Source: Actinospica durhamensis (lineage in GTDB: Bacteria > Actinomycetota > Actinomycetes > Streptomycetales > Catenulisporaceae). From it: a stretch of DNA of 64,000 nt. The stretch lies in assembly GCF_018139695.1 (NCBI RefSeq), contig NZ_JAGSOG010000010.1, forward strand, positions 1 through 64,000, read 5' to 3'. The position numbers and the translations under genes were made by a program. The notes below the pieces were generated by a model. The model worked only from the letters and a program-made list of their open reading frames with translations. It was not told where the DNA came from and searched no databases. Positions 58,439 through 64,000 of this stretch are shown here, in pieces; the stretch's first letter is position 1, and the number at the start of each line of letters is the position of its first letter.

Positions 58439-58867
58439 TCAGGCGAGGAACTCGGTCGAAAGCGTGATGGGCACCGCCTTGAGCGCCTGGGAGACCGGGC
58501 AGCCCTCCTTGGCGGCGGTGGCGAAGTCCACGAACTGGTCCTCCGTCAGGCCCGGCACGGCCGCGCGCACCGAGAGCCGGATCGCGGTGATCCCGGTGCC
58601 CGGCTGGAAGTCGACCTCGGCCGAGGTGTCCACCGTGGTGGGCGGCGTCCCGTTCTGCGCGAGCGCGTGCGAGAGCGCCATCGAGTAGCAGGTCGAGTGC
58701 GCGGCGCCGATCAGCTCCTCCGGCGAGGTGACGCCGTTGGGCTCGGCCGAGCGGGCGGCCCAGGTGACGTCGTACTCGCCGAGGTGGGACGAGTCGAACG
58801 AGACCCGGCCCTTGCCCTCCATCAGGCTGCCTTCCCAGTGGGCCGAGGCCTTGCGTGTGGTGGCCAT
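58439..58867 (-). CDS. OsmC/Ohr-family peroxiredoxin
   Basis: The 142-residue protein has the two redox cysteines Cys60 (AAHSTCYSMALS) and Cys123 (AKEGCPVSQAL) and Glu50, the OsmC pattern. The family reduces organic hydroperoxides with a thiol cofactor in the cytoplasm. ATG at 58867 follows AAGGAG at good spacing. It may share stress functions with the adjacent reductase, but it has its own promoter. Confidence 0.9.
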   Translation of the reverse strand: MATTRKASAHWEGSLMEGKGRVSFDSSHLGEYDVTWAARSAEPNGVTSPEELIGAAHSTCYSMALSHALAQNGTPPTTVDTSAEVDFQPGTGITAIRLSVRAAVPGLTEDQFVDFATAAKEGCPVSQALKAVPITLSTEFLA

Positions 58868-58887
58868 AGGATCGCTCCTTGCGTGGT

Positions 58888-58916
58888 GAATGACCGTCAG
58901 GACGAGTCCTAGTCAA
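58888..58916 (-). promoter_or_regulatory. Candidate promoter of the OsmC gene
   Basis: On the reverse strand TTGACT (58911-58916) and TCATTC (58888-58893) are 17 bp apart. The -35 is good, the -10 weak. Confidence 0.35.
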
Positions 58917-58963
58917 TCACTCGTTGCGTCCGTGCGGTTCCAGCGCGCGCCGCCCCGGCTCGC

Positions 58964-60595
58964 TCAGCTGGTCAGCTTGAGCACGTAGATGCCGAACGCG
59001 TCGCTGTAGACGATCTGGTAGGTGTGGCCGGTGTGGCGGCTCTCGACCCACTGCACCGGGTCCGAGATGGTGCCGGGGAAGCCGGAGACCACCGTGTCGA
59101 GCACCACGTACTGCGTCGCCGGGTTGGAGTTGCCGATCCAGTACGCGTCGTCGCGTGCGGCCAGCGGGGCCAGTACGTTGATCGTGGCCTCCACCGTCAC
59201 CCCGCTCGGCACGACCGACTCGGCCTGGCGCAGCGCGTCGGTGCGCGCGTCGAAGGTGAAGGTGCCCGGGTCGAAGAACTGGTTGAACGCGAACTGCGGG
59301 ATCATCGCCGCGCAGGCCGCGAGCATGGCCACCGCGCCGTGCCGGCCCATCGCGCCGCTGACCGCGCCCGCCCAGCGCCGGATCGCGATCGGGTCGCTCT
59401 GCTCGACCGGGTCGAGCGGTGCCGTCGGCGGCTGCTCGGCCGCCTCCTGTGCGAGTTCCCCGGCCCCGGTCGCCACCACCTCGGGTTCGGACTCCTCGGC
59501 GAGTCGGGACTCCGCCTCCGATTCCAGTGCCACCGCGGCCTTCGCGCGGCGGGCCCGGTCGATGCCGTCGATGGCGGCTACGCACAGCACCGGCATCAGC
59601 ACCGCGTTGTAGTGGTAGCCGGTGCCCCAGAAGCTGGAGTCGGTGGAGATGAAGCGCAGCGCCAGGTTCGGCACCACGAGCAGTCCGAGCGGCGAGCGGG
59701 CCGCGCAGAACGCCGTCACCGCGAGCAGCAGGAACACCAGGTCCAGCTTCGTCCCGGCGTTCGACTGCGCGGAGCTGAGCAGGCAGGTGATCGGGTCGTT
59801 CGAGCCGGTCGCGGTGGTCACCGCCCCGGTCGTGGCGGCCCCGTGGGTGCCGAGGCAGCCGTTCTTGCTCCAGTACGTGTAGACGTGCTGCGGGTTGAAC
59901 ATCGGGATCAGCCAGTAGATCGCGATCAGCGACCCGGCCGTGCCCATCGCCGCCACCGCCGCGCCCAGCACGAGCCGCCCGCGCAGCATCACCGCGAGGC
60001 CGATCGGCAGCACGAAGGTGAGCCCGATGTCCTCCTTGCACAGCAGCGCCAGGAAGCAGGACACCACCAGCGCCACCGGGCGGTCCTCGAGCAGGGCCCA
60101 GAGCGCGAAGGCGAGGAGTGGTACCGCGAAGGCGATCTCGTGGAAGTCGAAGTCCACCGCCTGCGCGACCCCGAAGCTCAGCCCGTAGGTCACCCCCACC
60201 GCGTACGCCGCGCCCTCGCCGAGCCGGGTGCGGGCCAGCCACACCAGCGGCACCGCCGCGACGGCGAACAGCAGCGCCTGCGCGATCAGCAGGGTCAGCG
60301 GGCTCGGGAAGAGCAGGAAGACCGGCCCGAGCACGGCCAGGATCGGATGGAAGTGGTCGCCGAGCAGATTGAAGTTCTGCCCCATGATGTCCACGATGGG
60401 CGCGTGGAAGTGCGCGTACTGTTTGACCGCCTCCACGAAGATGCCCAAGTCGTAGGAGCCCGGCGCCATCCGGTAGTACCGGGCCAGCGAGTCCGCGCCG
60501 TAGACCAGGAAAAGGGCGAGGGCCAGCAGCCAGGGTCCGTAGACCGACCGCGCCGTCCGTTCCGACCGGCTTGATCCTATTCGTGGGAAACGCAC
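58964..60595 (-). CDS. DUF2079 polytopic membrane protein
   Basis: The 543-residue protein has 9-11 membrane segments, the DUF2079 start (SYDLGIFVEAVKQYA near residue 47, DHFHPILAVLGPVF), the KEDIGLT motif and a C-terminal outer domain (WVESRHTGHTYQIVYSDAFGIYVLKL). A cytoplasmic insert of about 75 residues (360-435) is Glu/Ala/Pro rich. The family resembles GT-C glycosyltransferases, but no reaction is known. The start is GTG at 60595. It is divergent from the methyltransferase gene. Confidence 0.82.
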   Translation of the reverse strand: MRFPRIGSSRSERTARSVYGPWLLALALFLVYGADSLARYYRMAPGSYDLGIFVEAVKQYAHFHAPIVDIMGQNFNLLGDHFHPILAVLGPVFLLFPSPLTLLIAQALLFAVAAVPLVWLARTRLGEGAAYAVGVTYGLSFGVAQAVDFDFHEIAFAVPLLAFALWALLEDRPVALVVSCFLALLCKEDIGLTFVLPIGLAVMLRGRLVLGAAVAAMGTAGSLIAIYWLIPMFNPQHVYTYWSKNGCLGTHGAATTGAVTTATGSNDPITCLLSSAQSNAGTKLDLVFLLLAVTAFCAARSPLGLLVVPNLALRFISTDSSFWGTGYHYNAVLMPVLCVAAIDGIDRARRAKAAVALESEAESRLAEESEPEVVATGAGELAQEAAEQPPTAPLDPVEQSDPIAIRRWAGAVSGAMGRHGAVAMLAACAAMIPQFAFNQFFDPGTFTFDARTDALRQAESVVPSGVTVEATINVLAPLAARDDAYWIGNSNPATQYVVLDTVVSGFPGTISDPVQWVESRHTGHTYQIVYSDAFGIYVLKLTS

Positions 60596-60639
60596 AGGGG
60601 GCAGGTTATCGAACAGTGCGGTAAGCCAGAATATGTCGC

Positions 60640-61878
60640 GTGGATCTCACTGAATTCGACTACTTGCTCACGGAGCGTGGCCAGGCGCTACTGGCTGAGC
60701 TCGCGGCCGGAGAAGCTCCGGATCCGCTGGCGGCCGCGACCCGGCTGCGCGCCCGCCACCCCGCCGAACTGGTCTCCGCGGCCCTGACCCAGGACCGGCT
60801 GCGGCGCCGGGCCAGGGCCAAGTTCGGCGAGCAGGCCGCGCTGCTGTACTTCACCGAGGCCGGATACGAGCAGTCCACCCGCCGGGAAGTGGCCCGGCTG
60901 CGCGCTGAAAGATTCATGAACGCCGGAGTGCGCCGGGTCGCGGACCTGTGCTGCGGCGTCGGCGGGGACGCGCTCGCCTTCGCCGCGGCCGGGATGGACG
61001 TGCTCGCGGTGGACCGTGATCCGCTCACCTGTGCCGTGCTGCGCGCCAACGCCGCCGCCCTCGGCCTTGCCGAGCGGGTGGAGGTACGCTGCGCCGACGT
61101 CACCGAGGTGGCGCTGGACGGGTGCGACGCGGTCTTCCTCGACCCGGCCCGGCGGGCCGAGCGCGGCCGGGTGTTCGACCCCGCCGGATATTCGCCGCCC
61201 TGGTCTTTCGCCCTCGGCCTGGCCGACCGGGTGCCGGCCGCGGGCTTCAAGGTCGCGCCCGGCATCCCGCACGAGGCCCTGCCCGCCGCGGCGGAGGCCG
61301 AGTGGGTCTCGGACGGGGGAGAGGTCAAGGAGGCCGGAATCTACTTCGGCCCGCTGCGCACCGCCGCCCGCCGGGCCACGCTGCTGCCCGGGCCGCACAG
61401 CCTCGCCTCGGGAACTGGGTTCATCGGGTCGGGCGAGGCGGGGTCGGAGCTCGTCGAACCGGGAATCCCGCAGGACCCGCCCGTCGGCGAGGTGGGGCGC
61501 TACCTCTACGAGCCGGACGGCGCCGTCATCAGGGCCCGCCTGCTCGGTGACCTCGCCGCGCAGCTCGACGCCCGCACGCTGGATCCGACCATCGCCTACC
61601 TGACCTCGGATCAGCTCACCGACACGCCCTACGCCGCCGCCTACGAGATCACCGACCTGCTGCCGTTCACGGTGAAGAAGCTGCGCGCCCTGGTCGCCGA
61701 ACGCGGCTACGGCACCTTGACCATCAAGAAGCGCGGCGCCGACGTGGACCCGGAGGCGTTGCGGCGTCAGCTGCTGCGCCGTCAGTCCGGGGCGTCAGCC
61801 CCGAAGACCAACGCCGCGACCCTCGTCGTCACCCGGCACCGCGGTCGGCACGTCGCGCTCGTGGCACGCGCGCTTTGA
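60640..61878 (+). CDS. THUMP-like class I SAM-dependent methyltransferase
   Basis: The 412-residue protein has an N-terminal helical part, a Rossmann methyltransferase core (VADLCCGVGGDALAFAAAGMDVLAVDRD as motif I-II, about 100-128), LDPARR as the catalytic-site motif and a C-terminal THUMP-like domain (GYGTLTIKKRGADVDPEALRR). RNA, probably tRNA or rRNA, is the likely substrate; the position is unknown. The start is GTG at 60640. The 3' end overlaps the convergent histidine kinase gene by 50 nt. Confidence 0.85.
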   Translation: MDLTEFDYLLTERGQALLAELAAGEAPDPLAAATRLRARHPAELVSAALTQDRLRRRARAKFGEQAALLYFTEAGYEQSTRREVARLRAERFMNAGVRRVADLCCGVGGDALAFAAAGMDVLAVDRDPLTCAVLRANAAALGLAERVEVRCADVTEVALDGCDAVFLDPARRAERGRVFDPAGYSPPWSFALGLADRVPAAGFKVAPGIPHEALPAAAEAEWVSDGGEVKEAGIYFGPLRTAARRATLLPGPHSLASGTGFIGSGEAGSELVEPGIPQDPPVGEVGRYLYEPDGAVIRARLLGDLAAQLDARTLDPTIAYLTSDQLTDTPYAAAYEITDLLPFTVKKLRALVAERGYGTLTIKKRGADVDPEALRRQLLRRQSGASAPKTNAATLVVTRHRGRHVALVARAL

Positions 61879-63262
61879 ACGCCGCCCTGGGCGCGGGCTG
61901 ACGCGCCGTCAGCGTCGGCAGGCTCAGGTGCACCTGCAGGCCCCCGAGCGAGGAACGGCCGGTGGAGAGCGACCCGCCGACCCGCTCGGCCAGCTTGCGC
62001 ACGATGTCCAGGCCGAGGCCGGTCGAGCCGTCCGCGCCGGTGCCCGCCCCGCGCGCCGGCAGGTCCGCCGCGGCCATCCCCGGCCCGGCGTCGTCGATCA
62101 GCACCGCCACCGTGCCGCGCCCGGTGTGCACGGTCACCTGGAACCCGGTGCCCTCCGGCGTGTGCCGGAAGATGTTGCCCAGCAGGGTGTCCAGCGCCGC
62201 GCCGAGTTCCTGCGCCGAGATCGCCACCACGTCGGAACGCTGCTCCGGGCGCGGCCCCGCGCCGGAGTACGGCGGCGCCGAGGCGGGCCCGAAGAAGCGC
62301 CAGGGCCGGTCCTCGTCCTCGGCCAGCGCGGACCAGAACGCGATCCGCTCCCGGGCCACCGCGGTCACCTCGCACACCGTCGCGGCCAGCGGACCGCCCG
62401 CCCCGCCGTCCCGTCCGGCCCGCGCGGCCTGGATGATCCGGTCCACCTCCTGCTCGAGCCGGGCCACCGACTCCTGGGTCTGGCGCGCGGCCTGGCCCTC
62501 GCCGAGCCCGGCCGCGTTCAGCCGCAGCGCGGTCAGCGGGGTGCGCAGCCGGTGCGAGAGGTCCGCGACCATCTCGCGTTCGGCCGCGATCAGCTGGACC
62601 ACGCGGTCCGCCATCGCGTTGAACGCCTCGCCCGCCTCCGCCAGCTCGCGCGGTCCGCCCGCCACCACCCGCACCCCGGTCTCGCCCTCGCCCAGGCGCC
62701 GGGAGGCCTCGGCCAGGTGCCGTGAGGCGCCCACCACGCGGGTGGCCAGCCGGTCGGCCACCAGGGTGGAGCCGAGCACCAGCAGCGCCGCCACCACGCT
62801 CAGCGTCACCCAGGCCCCGACCAGGTCGTGGTCGCTGGCCGAATCGGGCAGGTAGACCTCGATCAACGCGGTCCCCGAGCCCAGCGCCTCGGGCTGGACC
62901 AGTTCGTGCCCGCCCGCGACCGGCAGCGAGCCGGCCCGGCCCGCGCCCACCGCCGTGGACAGCTGCGCGGTGGAGGCGTGGTTGGTGCCCAGCACGGCCC
63001 CGTCCGGCAACACGATGCCCACGGCCTGGCCGCCGCTGAGGGTGGACAGGGCCTCGTCGAGCCGGGTCTGATCCGTCGTCACCGCGAGCAGCGGCTCGAG
63101 CGCGGTGATCTGCGCCTGGGCCTGGTTCGTCGCGTTCTGCGTGGCGATGTGCTCCATCGCCACGCCCAGCGGGATCAGGAACGCCAGCGCGATCATGCTG
63201 GTCACCGCGAACGCCACCCGCGCCAGCGACCAGCGCATCCCGGGCGCGCGCGAGGCCGTCAC
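61829..63262 (-). CDS. Two-component sensor histidine kinase
   Basis: The 477-residue protein has two membrane segments (about 15-36 and 147-170) around an outer sensor of 110 residues, a HAMP domain (170-225), the HisKA motif DLSHRLRTPL with His237 and an HATPase domain (GNIFRHTPEGT, DDAGPGM, GLGLDIV). The ATPase N box is slightly degenerate (LLGNIFRHT). The start is GTG at 63262, in a 4-nt overlap with the response regulator. The signal is unknown. The end overlaps the methyltransferase gene tail to tail. Confidence 0.92.
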   Translation of the reverse strand: MTASRAPGMRWSLARVAFAVTSMIALAFLIPLGVAMEHIATQNATNQAQAQITALEPLLAVTTDQTRLDEALSTLSGGQAVGIVLPDGAVLGTNHASTAQLSTAVGAGRAGSLPVAGGHELVQPEALGSGTALIEVYLPDSASDHDLVGAWVTLSVVAALLVLGSTLVADRLATRVVGASRHLAEASRRLGEGETGVRVVAGGPRELAEAGEAFNAMADRVVQLIAAEREMVADLSHRLRTPLTALRLNAAGLGEGQAARQTQESVARLEQEVDRIIQAARAGRDGGAGGPLAATVCEVTAVARERIAFWSALAEDEDRPWRFFGPASAPPYSGAGPRPEQRSDVVAISAQELGAALDTLLGNIFRHTPEGTGFQVTVHTGRGTVAVLIDDAGPGMAAADLPARGAGTGADGSTGLGLDIVRKLAERVGGSLSTGRSSLGGLQVHLSLPTLTARQPAPRAAFKARVPRARRADRGAG

Positions 63263-63963
63263 GGCGAGGGCTCGGTCGGGCCGGTGTCGGCGGGCTCCAT
63301 CAGGCGCACCCCGACCCCGCGCACCGTGTGCAGATAGCGCGGCCGGCTGGCCCGCTCGCCGAGCTTGCGCCGCAGCCAGGACAGGTGCACGTCGATGGTC
63401 TGGTCGTCGCCGTAGGGCAGCTGCCAGACCTCGGAGAGCAGTTCGCGCCGGGTGACCACCTCGCCGGGCCGGGCCGCGAGGTAGGCCAGCAGGTCGAACT
63501 CACGCCGGCTCAGATCCAGCCGGCCCCCGTCGAGGGTGGCCTGGCGCCGCCGCGGGTCGATCTCGAGGCCGCCCACCCGCAGCACGGTCGGCGCCGCCCC
63601 GGCGCCGGAACGCCGCAGCACGGCCGCGATCCGGGCCGCGAGGTGCGCCGAGGAGTAGGGCTTGACCAGGTAGTCGTCGGCGCCGGCGTGCAGCAGCCGG
63701 ATGATCTCGCCCTCGTCGTCCCGGGCGGTGGCGATGATGACCGGGGTGCGGGTGACCGCGCGCAGCATCTTGAGCGCCTCGGACCCGTCCAGGTCGGGCA
63801 GCCCGAGATCGAGCACGATGACGTCGCCGGGGTCGCGGGTGGCCTCGCGCAGGGCGGTCAGGGCCGTGCCCGCGCTGCGTACGCTGTGCCCGAACTCGGA
63901 TAATTGGCGTATCACGGTCGTGCGGATGTCCGGATCGTCTTCGACAAGCAGTACGCGAGCCAT
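63259..63963 (-). CDS. OmpR-family two-component response regulator
   Basis: The 234-residue protein has a receiver domain with Asp9, Asp10, the phosphorylation site Asp52 (VLDLGLPDLDG) and Lys101 (YLVKPYS), and a winged-helix DNA-binding domain (about 130-222: RREFDLLAYLAARPGEVVTRRELL, DVHLSWLRRKLGE, VRGVGVRL). It pairs with the downstream kinase. Codon 21 is a rare TTA leucine (63901-63903). The gene starts at ATG 63963 close behind a promoter. Confidence 0.94.
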   Translation of the reverse strand: MARVLLVEDDPDIRTTVIRQLSEFGHSVRSAGTALTALREATRDPGDVIVLDLGLPDLDGSEALKMLRAVTRTPVIIATARDDEGEIIRLLHAGADDYLVKPYSSAHLAARIAAVLRRSGAGAAPTVLRVGGLEIDPRRRQATLDGGRLDLSRREFDLLAYLAARPGEVVTRRELLSEVWQLPYGDDQTIDVHLSWLRRKLGERASRPRYLHTVRGVGVRLMEPADTGPTEPSP

Positions 63964-63971
63964 AGTGTGGC

Positions 63972-64000
63972 AACCTAACGGATTGACCGCGGACAGCCAA
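63972..64000 (-). promoter_or_regulatory. Promoter of the two-component operon (TTGGCT-N17-TAGGTT)
   Basis: Reverse-strand TTGGCT (63995-64000) and TAGGTT (63972-63977) are 17 bp apart. The ATG at 63963 is 8 bp after the -10, so the mRNA is probably leaderless, in agreement with no clear Shine-Dalgarno. Confidence 0.5.

Overview
This window is chromosomal DNA from a high-GC actinomycete. Evidence: strong G/C bias at third codon positions, many GTG starts, Cys4-type S4, S14 and L36, an S14 of the 61-residue zinc type, TAnnnT-type promoters often with 18-bp spacers, and rare TTA codons. Gene order resembles Streptomyces, Catenulispora and related genera. No insertion sequence, prophage, CRISPR array or tRNA was seen.

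Layout. (1) 1-398: the tail of a membrane protein. (2) 399-5303: str operon rpsL-rpsG-fusA-tuf with a promoter, a long structured leader and a strong terminator. (3) 5304-16193: an accessory cell-surface block. Reverse-strand genes encode a GT-C glycosyltransferase, a membrane-anchored subtilisin-like protein lacking two catalytic residues, and a Ser/Thr kinase with an outer LamG domain. A forward operon follows with GH26-like hydrolase, processive GT2 synthase and a second GH26-like hydrolase. A second, paralogous GT-C enzyme closes the block. (4) 16194-23929: S10 operon and the first half of the spc operon (rplN-rplX-rplE-rpsZ), ended by a perfect 20-bp terminator. (5) 23984-26537: a secreted beta-helix/PKD protein, split by an apparent +1 frameshift, which physically interrupts the spc operon. 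(6) 26640-37590: the spc operon restarts with its own promoter and folded leader at rpsH and runs to rplO; then secY-adk-map, a DUF1707 gene, infA-rpmJ, and rpsM-rpsK-rpsD-rpoA-rplQ. (7) 37636-41247: truA, rplM-rpsI, glmM. (8) 41287-45028: a reverse operon of two ABC ATPases and two permeases. (9) 45295-55203: glmS, acpS, nnr, alr, an alpha/beta hydrolase and tsaE-tsaB-rimI-tsaD, with one reverse-strand Cys-less L,D-transpeptidase-like gene. (10) 55395-64000: a septum-formation-like membrane protein, an FMN-binding protein with a ferric-reductase-like partner, an OsmC peroxidase, a DUF2079 membrane protein, a THUMP-like methyltransferase and a two-component system.

How the genes work together. 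Most of the window builds the translation machinery: ribosomal proteins, EF-G, EF-Tu, IF-1, RNA polymerase alpha, SecY, methionine aminopeptidase, TruA and the t6A enzymes. GlmM, GlmS and Alr supply cell-wall precursors. A possible DasR operator lies upstream of glmS and could tie amino-sugar supply to GlcNAc signalling.

The most unusual points are the interruption of the spc operon by an extracellular protein gene, the GH26-GT2-GH26 operon bracketed by paralogous GT-C enzymes, the pseudo-subtilisin, and a sequence element shared by the str and S10 leaders.
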